DNA of 64,000 nucleotides from Paenibacillus soyae (GTDB taxonomy: Bacteria > Bacillota > Bacilli > Paenibacillales > Paenibacillaceae). A program made the position numbers and the translations under genes. The stretch spans positions 161,400 through 225,399 of the forward strand of contig NZ_JANIPJ010000011.1 of NCBI RefSeq assembly GCF_024623455.1. Reading direction: 5' to 3'. The notes under the pieces are model-generated. The model made no database searches, was not told the origin of the DNA, and saw nothing but the letters and a program-made list of their open reading frames with translations. Of this stretch, positions 15,351 to 24,151 are shown piece after piece (position 1 is the first letter of the stretch; the number at the start of each line of letters is the position of its first letter).

Positions 15351-17783
15351 GTGAGAAAGTTTCAACGTTCCATGGTCATTCTGTTAGCCATGCTGATGTT
15401 ATTCGGCGTCGGGCTGACGAATGCGTATGCGGCAAACGACCCGCTGATTACAAGGGGTCAACTGACAGCATTGATCAATCAGACCTTTCAAATTACGGCG
15501 GACAATCCGAAGCAAGCTTTTTCTGATGTACCTGCCGGCAATGAGTATGCGAAGGATATTGCGATCGCCGTGACTGCGGGGTATATGAAGGGGACGGGAG
15601 CGAACAAATTCCAGCCGGGCTCGAGCGTTACCGGCACGCAGCTGGTCGTTATCGCTTGTAATCTGCTGGAATGGCAAGGTATAGCGACCAGCGACAGCGC
15701 CGAGAATGTACCGGCATGGGCTGCTCCTTACTATGCGGCACTTGATGACTTCGGATTGCTGGACGAGCTGGGACTCCCTGCCGACAAGGTTACGGTCGAA
15801 CAAGCCGAGCAGTTTTTGGGAGTATTATCTTATGTGATGCAGGCCGCCGCGGCGGGCAATCCGTACGGCGCCAAACAAGTGCAATTAGAGGACGACTTCT
15901 ACCTCTATACGAACCGGAAGTACGTTGCCAATCCGGTTATCCATCCCGGTTATCCGATGGCCGGAACATTCTTTGATGTCATGAAGAAGGTCGACGACAC
16001 AGGCTCCGAGATCATGAAGGAGCTGCTCCAGAATAAGAATGCTAAGAGCGGTTCCCCGGAATGGAGAGCTGCGGAAATCTATAACATGTATACCGATGTA
16101 GATACGCGAGAGAACGGCATTCAAGAGCTCCGCCCTTATTTAGATGAATTATACGCCGTTCAGGATGTTGCAGGGTTGAGAGCGTTAGCCGAGAAGTATT
16201 GGGATCGATTTAATCTTGTCCCGTTTATAGGCTTTGGGCCTATTGAAGATACGCTGGGAGACCGAACGAAGTATGCCGCAACCTTTGTTGGCACAGGGTT
16301 AGGCTTGGGTACGGCGCTTTATTATTCGGAAGATCCCGCCATGGCCAATATTCAGAAGGCATACGTAGACTATTTGGAACGCGTATTAAGCTACAGCGGC
16401 GAAGAGGATGAGCTGTCCGAGCGCGCGGAAGCGATAGTAGAGCTTGAGAAGCAGCTTGCCGCCAAGGCTACGCCGCCGGAACAAATGCAAGATCCGAAGG
16501 CTTACCTGAAGAAGTCGACATGGGACGAGATGAAGAAGGCGACGACGAACTCCGGATTGGCTGAGATGACGATCAAGCTCTATAGTTTGCCTGCCGATAT
16601 GACGGTCTACTCCCCGGAGCATGCGTATATCCAATTTGCAGATGGCCTTATTACCAATCAAAACTTGCAGACGATTAAAGATTATCTGGCCATTACGATG
16701 TTCCAACAGTATGAAACGGCATTCTCCGAAGCAACGCAAAGCTTCCAGGATGATATCATGAAAGAGCTGATGGGCATCGTGCCCGAGAAGCTGCCAGTGG
16801 AGGAGCGGGCGGCTGCTTTGGCCCAAAGCTTTGAACCGCAGGTATTCGACAAAGTGTTCGTCAATAAGTACTTCCCTGAATCCAGTAAAAATGATGTCAA
16901 AGACATCGTAAGCGAAATTATCGCGAAATACGAGGAGCGGATCCTTGCGCTTACCTGGATGAGTGACGAGACGAAGGAAAAGGCCGTCGAGAAGCTGCAG
17001 CACATTGATGTCAACATCGGCTATCCCGATGAGTGGAAGCCGACGCTTTCCTACAGCTTCCCGAGCCAAGCGGACGGGGGCACTCTGTTTGAAGCGCTTA
17101 TGAACGAGAGAATCGCATTGGAGGCAGCCGGGAAAGAAGCATTAAAGAAGCCGTACTCCTCAGACGTATGGAACATGCTGCCGGTCATGACGGTTAACGC
17201 GTTCTATCATCCTTTAACGAACAGCATTATTTTCCCGGCAGCCATTCTGCAGGCGCCTTTCTATGATCCGGAGGCGAGCCGCGAGCAGAACTTGGGCAGC
17301 ATCGGCGCGATTATCGGCCATGAAATCTCCCATGCTTTCGACGTGAACGGCGCTCAGTTCGACAAGGACGGTAATTTGGCCAACTGGTGGACCGAGGCCG
17401 ACTATGCCGAATTCCAGAAGCGTACGGAGAAGATGGAGAAAGAGCTGTCTCGAATCGAGTTTATAACGGGGACTAAATTAAACGGCGAATTGACGCTTGC
17501 GGAAACGATTGCGGATTTAGGCGGCTTGTCATGCGTGCTTGATATTGCGGACGACAATCCCGACGCGGATCTCTCCCAGGTGTTCGAAGGATACGCCCAT
17601 GCGTTTGCGACGTGGATGCCCGTAGAGGCGATTATCGGCAATATGCAGGTTGATCCTCATGCCCCGAACAAAGTGAGAGTCAACTTCGTCGTGCAGATGC
17701 TGGAGCAATTCTATAAGGTGTACAACATTACGGAAGATGACGCGATGTACGTATCGCCGGATGAGCGTCTGTCCATCTGGTAA
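15351..17783 (+). CDS. SLH-anchored M13 (neprilysin/PepO-type) metallopeptidase
   Basis: An 810-residue exported zinc peptidase. A signal peptide (SMVILLAMLMLFGVGLTNAYA) is followed by an SLH cell-wall-anchoring region at about 25-170 (ITRGQLTALINQTF, FSDVPAGNEYAKDIAIAVTA, GYMKGTGANKFQPGSSVT), then the M13 N-domain and catalytic domain. Catalytic motifs are GHEISHAFD (first zinc histidine near 657), ETIADLGG for the glutamate ligand, and NAFYHPLTNSIIFPAAILQ for substrate binding. The true start is GTG 15351 with CTGGAGG upstream; the open frame extends to 15258 without a good start. It should degrade peptides at the cell surface. M13 peptidases are usually about 630-700 residues, so the SLH part is an addition. 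Confidence 0.92.
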   Translation: MRKFQRSMVILLAMLMLFGVGLTNAYAANDPLITRGQLTALINQTFQITADNPKQAFSDVPAGNEYAKDIAIAVTAGYMKGTGANKFQPGSSVTGTQLVVIACNLLEWQGIATSDSAENVPAWAAPYYAALDDFGLLDELGLPADKVTVEQAEQFLGVLSYVMQAAAAGNPYGAKQVQLEDDFYLYTNRKYVANPVIHPGYPMAGTFFDVMKKVDDTGSEIMKELLQNKNAKSGSPEWRAAEIYNMYTDVDTRENGIQELRPYLDELYAVQDVAGLRALAEKYWDRFNLVPFIGFGPIEDTLGDRTKYAATFVGTGLGLGTALYYSEDPAMANIQKAYVDYLERVLSYSGEEDELSERAEAIVELEKQLAAKATPPEQMQDPKAYLKKSTWDEMKKATTNSGLAEMTIKLYSLPADMTVYSPEHAYIQFADGLITNQNLQTIKDYLAITMFQQYETAFSEATQSFQDDIMKELMGIVPEKLPVEERAAALAQSFEPQVFDKVFVNKYFPESSKNDVKDIVSEIIAKYEERILALTWMSDETKEKAVEKLQHIDVNIGYPDEWKPTLSYSFPSQADGGTLFEALMNERIALEAAGKEALKKPYSSDVWNMLPVMTVNAFYHPLTNSIIFPAAILQAPFYDPEASREQNLGSIGAIIGHEISHAFDVNGAQFDKDGNLANWWTEADYAEFQKRTEKMEKELSRIEFITGTKLNGELTLAETIADLGGLSCVLDIADDNPDADLSQVFEGYAHAFATWMPVEAIIGNMQVDPHAPNKVRVNFVVQMLEQFYKVYNITEDDAMYVSPDERLSIW

Positions 17784-17829
17784 TCTGGTCATCCAAGAAA
17801 CGTGATGTATAAAAGTTTATAATACGATG

Positions 17830-17861
17830 AAAGGTCATCCTTCATAGGATGGCCTTCTTTT
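17830..17861 (+). terminator. Rho-independent terminator after the M13 peptidase
   Basis: AAGGTCATCC pairs with GGATGGCCTT (one G-T) across a short loop and is followed by CTTTT. Confidence 0.8.
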
Positions 17862-17863
17862 AA

Positions 17864-17878
17864 TACCAACATATGGTA
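17864..17878. promoter_or_regulatory. Inverted repeat TACCA-N5-TGGTA upstream of the GNAT gene
   Basis: It directly follows the terminator T-run and lies 43 bases before the GNAT start. It resembles the palindromes at 192-207 and 3881-3900 in motif and position. Confidence 0.3.
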
Positions 17879-17921
17879 GAGTAAGTGTAATCTATTTTTT
17901 GAAGAGGAGCGTTACACGAAT

Positions 17922-18392
17922 ATGGAGTTCATGATAAGACGCGCAGAGCATTCCGATGTAGAGGAGCTTGTCGAGCTTCGAATGGCGCTGCTGCAAGAAG
18001 TGGGAGGTCTAACAAATAAGACGGAGATCGAAACCGTCAGCCATGCGAACAAGATGTATTATGAAAAACATTTGAAAAGTGAAGAGTATATCTCCTTTGT
18101 TGCGGAGTCCCAAGGGAAATTGATAGCAACAAGCGGCCTCATTATAATTAATCGCCCGCCATACTTACATAATCTCTTAGGGATGGATGCCTACATCATG
18201 AATGTGTACACGATTCCTACCTATAGGGGAAACGGGATTGCAACGGCCTTATTAGATAGCTGTATCGAATTCGCAAAAAACAATCATGTCGGTCGAATCA
18301 TTTTAACCGCTTCTGCGGATGGATTGCCCGTTTATGAAAAAAGAGGGTTCAAACGCAAAAGTTCAGCAATGGAGCTGGTATTGAACGGATAA
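17922..18392 (+). CDS. GNAT-family N-acetyltransferase
   Basis: A 156-residue acetyl-CoA-dependent acetyltransferase. It starts MEFMIRRAEHSDVEELVELR. Motif A, the acetyl-CoA pyrophosphate loop, is YTIPTYRGNGIATALLDSCI, and the C-terminal PVYEKRGFKRKSSAMELVL is motif B. The length is normal for a single GNAT domain. The substrate cannot be predicted. GAAGAGGAG lies 13 or more bases before ATG 17922; ATG 17931 (MIRRAE) is an alternative. It appears monocistronic. Confidence 0.9.
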   Translation: MEFMIRRAEHSDVEELVELRMALLQEVGGLTNKTEIETVSHANKMYYEKHLKSEEYISFVAESQGKLIATSGLIIINRPPYLHNLLGMDAYIMNVYTIPTYRGNGIATALLDSCIEFAKNNHVGRIILTASADGLPVYEKRGFKRKSSAMELVLNG

Positions 18393-18487
18393 TCATTCGT
18401 GGAGGCGGTTCGAAGCGTACAGGAATAATGCATAACGATTACCAGCCAGCGGAAAAATAACTTCATTGCTAATTAGCCGGGAGGATT

Positions 18488-18676
18488 ATGGCCCAGCGGT
18501 CGGATGTCGTCCTGAACTATAAAAGCGTCGTCAATCATGCCATGCAAGCTGGCGCTATGTGCTATAACCTTATGGTTCATAACGGCTGGCTTGAGAAACA
18601 GCCGGAAGCCATCGACAGAAACGCCTTGGCGGGCGCTGATCGCTTGCCGGCTTTATCGCTTATAGCATGCACCTGA
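18488..18676 (+). pseudogene. DUF3231 C-terminal remnant (small ORF)
   Basis: A 62-residue ORF with GGGAGGA five bases before its ATG. It aligns to the extreme C-terminus of the full-length DUF3231 protein at 62787-63794: RSDVVLNYKSVVNHAMQAGA against RTDLVAEYSKTIPEIVKFAK, and NGWLEKQPEAIDRNALAG against YKWLEEPPHAPNRKELAK. The preceding 270 residues are absent; stops occur in frame just upstream. It is most likely the tail of a decayed DUF3231 gene, though its ribosome site and terminator leave open a short expressed protein. Nothing else was seen in 18393-18487. Confidence 0.6.
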
Positions 18677-18703
18677 CCCCGCTCTGAAGCGGGGTTGTTT
18701 TTG
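18676..18703 (+). terminator. Rho-independent terminator after the DUF3231 remnant
   Basis: ACCCCGCT pairs with AGCGGGGT around CTGA, followed by TGTTTTTG. Confidence 0.8.
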
Positions 18704-18875
18704 TGTCCAGACCAACCCTGGTTAGAGCAAAAAGAAGCAAGCGCCTCGGGAGGACATCGATACGACTCGGTGGAACTCTTATAGGAGAACTTATGACGCA
18801 ACTTATTGGTGCACGAATAGTTGCGAGTCGTAGGCTGCGGGTGTTTTATACTTTGGTCCAGGAGGAGGGATTGAG

Positions 18876-19772
18876 ATGGATTGGCTGGAGCGGATGAACC
18901 GGGCGATGGACTATATTGAGATGAATTTGGCTGGGGACATTGAACTGGAAGAAGTAGCGCGTAGAGCTTGCTGTTCGACCTATCAGTTCCAAAGGATGTT
19001 TCCCTTCATCACCAATGTCCCGCTGGCTGAATATATTCGGCGACGAAAGCTTACCCTTGCCGCGCTCGAATTACAGAACAGCAGTACGGCGAAAGTGATC
19101 GATGTTGCCATGAAGTATGGCTACGAATCCCCGGTTTCTTTTGCCCGTGCTTTTCAAGCTCTTCACGGGGTCACGCCGGCTATGGCCCGTCAAGACGGGA
19201 TTGCGCTGAAAGCCTATCCTCGCCTCTCCTTCCAGATTACGATCAAAGGGGTAGACGCGATGAATTATCGTATTGAAACGAAGGAAGCATTCGAGGTATT
19301 CGGCATGGAGCGGGTTTTTCGGATCGATGAGGACGGCGAAGCGCCGAACACGCCGGCGCAGCTCTGGCAAGAGAGTCATGCCAATGGCGAAGTAGAGAGA
19401 CTTGCTGTCAATGCCGGCGACTTGCCGAAGTTTGTGAGCCAGGATTCGTACAAAGTACATGGGATTTGCAGCTACAGAGATACAGGGAAGGATACTTTCC
19501 CGTATATGCTAGGTGCCTTCAAGAGTGGAACCAGCAACGAGGCCGGATATTCGACTGTAACGATTCCCGCGCTGACATGGGCCATCTTCCCATCGGAGCC
19601 GATCGGCTGGGATGCGTTCGGCGACACGATTGAAACGTTGTATCGAAGATTTTTTACGGAGTGGCTCCCAACGTCAGGCTATGAGCAGGCGGATGGCTTG
19701 GAGTTAGAGGTTTACGGCGGAAGGGACGGCCTTCATTCCGTTGAACTTTGGTTTGCCGTAAGGAAGGTCTAA
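18876..19772 (+). CDS. AraC-family regulator with GyrI-like effector-binding domain
   Basis: A 298-residue regulator with N-terminal AraC DNA-binding motifs (VARRACCSTYQFQRMFPFIT and VAMKYGYESPVSFARAFQAL) and a C-terminal effector-binding domain from about residue 130 (YRIETKEAFEVFGMERVFRI and, at the end, GLHSVELWFAVRKV). AGGAGGAGG precedes the ATG. It is followed four bases later by the RidA gene, so the two form an operon. The ligand is unknown. It is the second regulator of this architecture within 8 kb, after 11442. Confidence 0.9.
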   Translation: MDWLERMNRAMDYIEMNLAGDIELEEVARRACCSTYQFQRMFPFITNVPLAEYIRRRKLTLAALELQNSSTAKVIDVAMKYGYESPVSFARAFQALHGVTPAMARQDGIALKAYPRLSFQITIKGVDAMNYRIETKEAFEVFGMERVFRIDEDGEAPNTPAQLWQESHANGEVERLAVNAGDLPKFVSQDSYKVHGICSYRDTGKDTFPYMLGAFKSGTSNEAGYSTVTIPALTWAIFPSEPIGWDAFGDTIETLYRRFFTEWLPTSGYEQADGLELEVYGGRDGLHSVELWFAVRKV

Positions 19773-19776
19773 CCCC

Positions 19777-20160
19777 ATGGCGCTAAGAAAATTCAATCCT
19801 TCAGGAATGGTCTCGTCAGACGCTTATAGCCACGGTGTTGAGGTTACATCCTTTGGGCGAATGCTATTCATTTCGGGCCAAGTCGGAATAGGCGGGGACG
19901 GGATTCCCGGTCAAGATATTCGGGAGCAAGCGGAGCTGGCCATCGGCAATTTGAACAAAGTCCTTGCCGGTGCGGATATGGATATGAACGACATCGTGAA
20001 AGCAACGATCTATTTAACGGATGAAGGTCTGATCGGTCCCTTCATGGAGGCCGGCGCGGGCTTCTTGCCGACCCCTCCGCCGGCGACGACGCTAGTTATT
20101 GTCAAAGCGCTCGCTTCTCCGGTATTGCTCGTTGAGATCGAAGCCGTCGCAGCAAGGTAA
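19777..20160 (+). CDS. RidA-family (YjgF/YER057c/UK114) enamine/imine deaminase
   Basis: A 127-residue RidA-fold protein. It has the N-terminal FNPSGMVSSDAYSHGVEV, the central LFISGQVGIGGDG, and DMNDIVKATIYLTDE. The conserved arginine that binds the substrate carboxylate in RidA itself (normally in VRVARLPKDVEVE-like C-terminal sequence) is not evident: this copy ends TTLVIVKALASPVLLVEIEA. It may therefore be a divergent subgroup without classical 2-iminobutanoate deaminase activity. It starts four bases after the AraC regulator stop and ends at a bidirectional terminator. Confidence 0.82.
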   Translation: MALRKFNPSGMVSSDAYSHGVEVTSFGRMLFISGQVGIGGDGIPGQDIREQAELAIGNLNKVLAGADMDMNDIVKATIYLTDEGLIGPFMEAGAGFLPTPPPATTLVIVKALASPVLLVEIEAVAAR

Positions 20161-20185
20161 TATCGATGACCCTACGGGCAACAAG

Positions 20186-20217
20186 AAAGGGCCGACCGCC
20201 GCAGCGGTCAGCCCTTT
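20186..20217. terminator. Bidirectional terminator between ridA-like and xylF-like genes
   Basis: AAAGGGC(C)GACCGC pairs with GCGGTCAGCCCTTT, with T on the right and A on the left, serving both converging genes. Confidence 0.85.
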
Positions 20218-20235
20218 TCCCTTACCATCGAGTGG

Positions 20236-21300
20236 TTATTTTTCGTTCGATTGATAAATCTCTTCCTTCATATAATGTCCATCCTTAACGACGGTTTGCT
20301 CGATATTGTCCTTGGTCACGGCAACAGGCTCCAATAAAATCGAAGGCACCTGCTTCTGGCCATTGTCGACCGTTTGATCAACGGCGGAAGGCGTGCCTCC
20401 CATACCGACCTCTACCGCAAGCTGTGCAGCGCTTTGGGCAATTAACGGGAGCGACTTATAGACCGTCATAGTCTGCGTGCCCGCAACGATCCGTCGCAGG
20501 GCTTCGAGCTCGGCATCCTGGCCGGATATAGGAATCTTCCCTGCCTGACTGCCGATGGCTTCGAGCGCGCCGCGCGCCAAGCCGTCATAAGCCGTAACAA
20601 TCGCGTCGAAGGGTTCTCCGTTATTAGCCAAATAAGCTTGAATCTGCTCCCTCGCTATATCCCCGGACCAATGCTCGGTAAGCTGGTCATACACGATTTC
20701 AATCGAACCGTTATCGATTAGCGGCTGAAGGACTTCGAAGCTGCCATCCCGTACTAGCTTCGCATTATTATCGGATGGAGATCCCCCTACATAAGCGTAC
20801 CTCCCCGTTTTCACTTGATCGACAACATATTGCGCCTGAAGCTGACCAACCTTATGGTTATCGAACGATACGTAGTAATCCACATCCGCTTGCAAGATCA
20901 TCTTATCGTACGAAATAACCTGAATGCCTGCGGCATGAGCCATCTCGACAATTTTTCCTGACGCAATAGAATCCGTCGGGATCACAACCAGAACGTCCAC
21001 GCCTTCTTTGATGAGGAGCTCAGCTTGCTGGATCTGTACCTCCGCATCCTGATTGGCGGCTAATGATTTGACATTGCCGCCAAGCTCGATCACTTTCTTC
21101 TCGAAATATTCTTTATCCCGGTACCAGCGGGCCTCTTGCAAAGTATCCATTACAAATCCGACATAAACCTTATCTTGATCGGATCTCAGCTTGATCGCCG
21201 CCGCATCGGTTTGCCCGGAGTCGACGGGCTGGGCTTGGCCGCATGCGGCTAACACCAGGATCATAAGCAGCGTTAATCCGCTGACTACTATTCGTTTCAT
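20236..21300 (-). CDS. D-xylose-type sugar-binding lipoprotein (XylF-like)
   Basis: A 354-residue periplasmic-binding-type lipoprotein. The signal has lipobox LAAC near residue 20. The mature part is a type I sugar-binding fold: YVGFVMDTLQEARWYRDKEY, DVLVVIPTDSIASGKIVEMA, VISYDKMILQADVDYYVSFD and PISGQDAELEALRRI are all XylF-like. No ABC ATPase or permease is nearby. Instead it lies 24 bases downstream of a chemoreceptor gene on the same strand. It is therefore likely to present sugar to the receptor rather than feed a transporter. ATG 21300 is preferred over ATG 21321 because AAAGGAG lies between them. Confidence 0.88.
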   Translation of the reverse strand: MKRIVVSGLTLLMILVLAACGQAQPVDSGQTDAAAIKLRSDQDKVYVGFVMDTLQEARWYRDKEYFEKKVIELGGNVKSLAANQDAEVQIQQAELLIKEGVDVLVVIPTDSIASGKIVEMAHAAGIQVISYDKMILQADVDYYVSFDNHKVGQLQAQYVVDQVKTGRYAYVGGSPSDNNAKLVRDGSFEVLQPLIDNGSIEIVYDQLTEHWSGDIAREQIQAYLANNGEPFDAIVTAYDGLARGALEAIGSQAGKIPISGQDAELEALRRIVAGTQTMTVYKSLPLIAQSAAQLAVEVGMGGTPSAVDQTVDNGQKQVPSILLEPVAVTKDNIEQTVVKDGHYMKEEIYQSNEK

Positions 21301-21324
21301 CGAATCGTGCTCTCCTTTCATTGG

Positions 21325-23034
21325 CTAAATGTGAAAACGCGCGATAAGCTTGTTCATTCTCTCCACTAATTCCCGCAGCTCGTTCGCTCCGTTCGAAACC
21401 TGCTGCATCGCATACTTCTGCTCGGTAGCGGTGGCCGAAATCTCTTCAGCGCCGGCTGCCGATTGTTCGGATATCGAGGCGATATGCTCGACCGACTGAT
21501 TGATGCCATCGCTTGCTTCGCCAAGATGAACGAGTGTTTCGGAGATATCATCGATCCTCTGGGACATGGTCGAAACCTTCTCTTTGATGTCAAAAAAGTA
21601 CTGTCCCGACGTTTCAATCTGCTGCTTCCCTTTGCTAACCTCTTGGAAGCCGTTGTCCAGCTCCCTGGTCATCGTCATGATCTCGGCATTGATGGTGCCA
21701 ACGATCCTCGTAATACTATCCGACGACTTGCCGGCTTCTTCCGCCAACTTACGCACCTCGGTTGCCACTACGGCAAAGCCTTTTCCGGCCTCGCCGGCGC
21801 GCGCGGCTTCGATCGCGGCGTTAAGGGCCAACAGATTGGTTTGTTTCGCGATCGAACGGATGCTTCCGACAAAGTCGGTAATGGCCGAGGTTTGTTGTTC
21901 CAGGTCCTTGATTTTATCGACCAGTCTCTGCACCGTCTCCGTGATCGTATTCATCTGCTCGAGGGACTGCGTCATTTGATTGCTTCCATCGATGGAGACC
22001 GTCAGCACCTCTTGCGAGAACCGTACGAGCCTTTCTCCATTTGAAGTGGCGCCTGTAATGTTCTCGTAAAATTGCTTCATGTTCTCCGAAATCATATGGG
22101 CCTCTTCCGCCAAGCTGGAAGCGCCGCCCGCAAGCTCTTCGACTGTCGTTGCAACCTGCTCGCTTTGCTCCCGCACCCCATCGGAGGTGTCCGTCAGACG
22201 AAGCACTTGATGATCCACATGGCCGGATAAAGCCGAAATTTCATGGATCATTTCCTTCAGGCTGGCTTTCATATGATTGATGGACTTGGATAACTGGCCA
22301 ATTTCGCTCTGGCTCTGATCCGGAAGATCGTCGATATTCAAATTCCCGCTCGCGATGGCGTCGCTGAACGTGACGACCTGCAGCAGACGGCGGCGAATGG
22401 AGCGGCTGATAGAAAGAATGAGAACGATCGAAATGACGAAGGAGATGACTACCGAGATGACGAGAGTCGAGATGGAGCTGTTAATGTTCTCACCCGAACG
22501 CTCGATGGCCTCTTGATTGGACGCAATGGCCTTTTGCTTCAAGGCGTCTCCTAATGCCATGGTGTCTTCCTTAAACCGGGTCGCGGCAGATTGCAATTCA
22601 ACAAATTTTTCGGTATTGATATTTTGGACATGAGGCACGATTTGACTGAAAAAATATTCGTCGAGCTTATGATTGTTTTCGATCATTTGATCGAACAGGT
22701 CGACTTGCTCATCCGTTGTTAGATGCCCTTTAAGTCCTTTGGCCGTATCCACAAACTGATCGCTCAGCTCCAGATAGAGAAGCAAACGCTTATTATTGTT
22801 ATCCAGAATAAACTCGGGAACGAAGAGATACTTCTCTTGATACAGGGACATGAGCTCCGACACCTCGATGACCACCTCGTTTTCGACACGAGTTTGTTCA
22901 ACGGATGTTTTGGTACGAGTTAACAACCCGAATGTAACCGCTACTGACAATATAAATAAGAGCATGACAATCGTAAAAATATAGCCGTATTTCCTGCCGA
23001 TTGATTGGCTGCTCCAAAATCCGTTCTTTCGCAT
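21325..23034 (-). CDS. Methyl-accepting chemotaxis protein
   Basis: A 569-residue membrane chemoreceptor. It has a first membrane segment at about 12-35, an extracytoplasmic sensor of about 150 residues, a second membrane segment near 180-200 ([19 protein letters not shown]), a HAMP domain ([20 protein letters not shown]), and a long coiled-coil signalling domain. The hairpin tip is seen as [20 protein letters not shown], which contacts CheA/CheW. ATG 23034 follows GGGAGGAG by about six bases; the upstream ATG at 23061 lacks a ribosome site. It is the first gene of an operon with the XylF-like lipoprotein, and a SigD-like promoter precedes it. Confidence 0.92.
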   Translation of the reverse strand: MRKNGFWSSQSIGRKYGYIFTIVMLLFILSVAVTFGLLTRTKTSVEQTRVENEVVIEVSELMSLYQEKYLFVPEFILDNNNKRLLLYLELSDQFVDTAKGLKGHLTTDEQVDLFDQMIENNHKLDEYFFSQIVPHVQNINTEKFVELQSAATRFKEDTMALGDALKQKAIASNQEAIERSGENINSSISTLVISVVISFVISIVLILSISRSIRRRLLQVVTFSDAIASGNLNIDDLPDQSQSEIGQLSKSINHMKASLKEMIHEISALSGHVDHQVLRLTDTSDGVREQSEQVATTVEELAGGASSLAEEAHMISENMKQFYENITGATSNGERLVRFSQEVLTVSIDGSNQMTQSLEQMNTITETVQRLVDKIKDLEQQTSAITDFVGSIRSIAKQTNLLALNAAIEAARAGEAGKGFAVVATEVRKLAEEAGKSSDSITRIVGTINAEIMTMTRELDNGFQEVSKGKQQIETSGQYFFDIKEKVSTMSQRIDDISETLVHLGEASDGINQSVEHIASISEQSAAGAEEISATATEQKYAMQQVSNGANELRELVERMNKLIARFHI

Positions 23035-23080
23035 GTATACTCCTCCCGGCCAACTGTTCAAAAAATATATATCCCTGTAT

Positions 23081-23107
23081 TTATCGGTAAAGTCAGAAGA
23101 AAATTAA
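23081..23107 (-). promoter_or_regulatory. Candidate SigD (flagellar/chemotaxis sigma) promoter
   Basis: On the minus strand TTAA, a 15-base spacer and ACCGATAA match the SigD consensus TAAA-N15-GCCGATAT at 3/4 and 6/8 positions. It lies about 50 bases before the chemoreceptor start. A sigma-A-like alternative (TTTACC...TATATT) overlaps it. Confidence 0.35.
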
Positions 23108-23231
23108 TTTTTTTCGACATTATTAGACATGCCAAATTGCACCAGAATGCCTTCTGCCTAACAGCGAATCGATTCAGATGCTTATACCCATAATAGGTAT
23201 ACGACCCCAACCCATTCCAGGAGAGGAACTT

Positions 23232-24119
23232 ATGCCGCATTCACATCCAATTCCGTATATGCTCCGAGAAAACATTCTAACGGGAAACGCCCTCTGGTTT
23301 CTCCTGCTCGGCGGGCTGAGCCTTCTACTTATCGCCTATACCTTTTGGAGAAAAAGGGACCCCAAGCTTCTGGCGTTGTACCTAGGTTTGGGTGCTATTG
23401 CAGGTTACTTTGAAAACGTAGTCTGTATTTGGCTTGAGAGCTACGAGTATTACCCTCACATACTGAAGGACCCGTATCTCGATATCGTATTGGGAACTTA
23501 CCTCTCTCAGGTCTATTACGTCACTTCGGTGGCTCTGTTCATTACGGCTTTTCACCTGCGTTTTCGGTGGGCTTTGGTGTTCGCCGGGATGTTTGTAGGG
23601 ATCGAATACGGATTTTTGGCATTGGGGATTTATAAACTGAATTGGTGGCACCCGGGGTATACGTTTATTGGACTGCTGCTTTTCTTCTGGATCTCCAACA
23701 AGTGGTATCGGCTTATACAGATTGAATCCTCGCGGTTTGTCAGATGGTTTACATTGGTCGGGATCAATTACATTCTTTACGGTAATGTCACGGTCCTCCC
23801 GTTTTTCAATCATAACTACCGATTTGTCGGCGGTTTTTTTGAGCTTCCGGAGAGGGATACGGTGACAGTGCTTATAATCTTCATGCTGGTGCGGGGGGTC
23901 ATCGTGGCAACGGTTTGTTTCTACCGGCTGCACTGGGCCATTCTGGCATCCGTTCCGATCGCGATTGGGGCGGGCATTTTGGTTCTGACACATGCGCACA
24001 TTCTTACGTTTAAGTATGAATGGTGCTTATGGTTATTCACATCGGCAGATACTATCGTACTGATCTGCTGCTTCTTTTTCAACCGAATACTATCCTCTCG
24101 TCACCGCCATCCTCATTGA
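23232..24119 (+). CDS. Multi-pass membrane protein of unknown function
   Basis: A 295-residue polytopic membrane protein with eight or nine hydrophobic segments beginning at about residue 18 ([20 protein letters not shown]). Short polar loops include [17 protein letters not shown] do not recognise a named family, and no catalytic motif is evident. ATG 23232 follows GGAGAGGAA. It is divergent from the chemoreceptor operon. Its stop codon lies within the palindrome and -35 box of the promoter for the MalT-like regulator. Function remains open; a sensor or carrier role would be speculation. Confidence 0.75.
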   Translation: MPHSHPIPYMLRENILTGNALWFLLLGGLSLLLIAYTFWRKRDPKLLALYLGLGAIAGYFENVVCIWLESYEYYPHILKDPYLDIVLGTYLSQVYYVTSVALFITAFHLRFRWALVFAGMFVGIEYGFLALGIYKLNWWHPGYTFIGLLLFFWISNKWYRLIQIESSRFVRWFTLVGINYILYGNVTVLPFFNHNYRFVGGFFELPERDTVTVLIIFMLVRGVIVATVCFYRLHWAILASVPIAIGAGILVLTHAHILTFKYEWCLWLFTSADTIVLICCFFFNRILSSRHRHPH

Positions 24120-24125
24120 GGATGG
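24107..24125. promoter_or_regulatory. Perfect palindrome over the -35 region of the MalT-like gene
   Basis: CCATCCTCA and TGAGGATGG are perfect 9-base arms around a single T. It covers the stop codon of the upstream gene and the -35 hexamer at 24116-24121. No T-run follows, so it is more likely an operator than a terminator. Confidence 0.5.
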
Positions 24126-24145
24126 ACGGTCGACGTTGTTATAAT
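24116..24145 (+). promoter_or_regulatory. Promoter giving an apparently leaderless mRNA
   Basis: TTGAGG (24116-24121), an 18-base spacer and a perfect TATAAT (24140-24145). The start codon ATG lies at 24152, only six bases after the -10 box, where transcription itself should begin. No ribosome binding site exists in front of the ATG. Confidence 0.6.
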
Positions 24146-24151
24146 GGATCT

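Noticed and set aside
18676..18875. Structured RNA or riboswitch upstream of the AraC/RidA operon
   Set aside because: Apart from the terminator at its start I see no conserved fold or known riboswitch motif.
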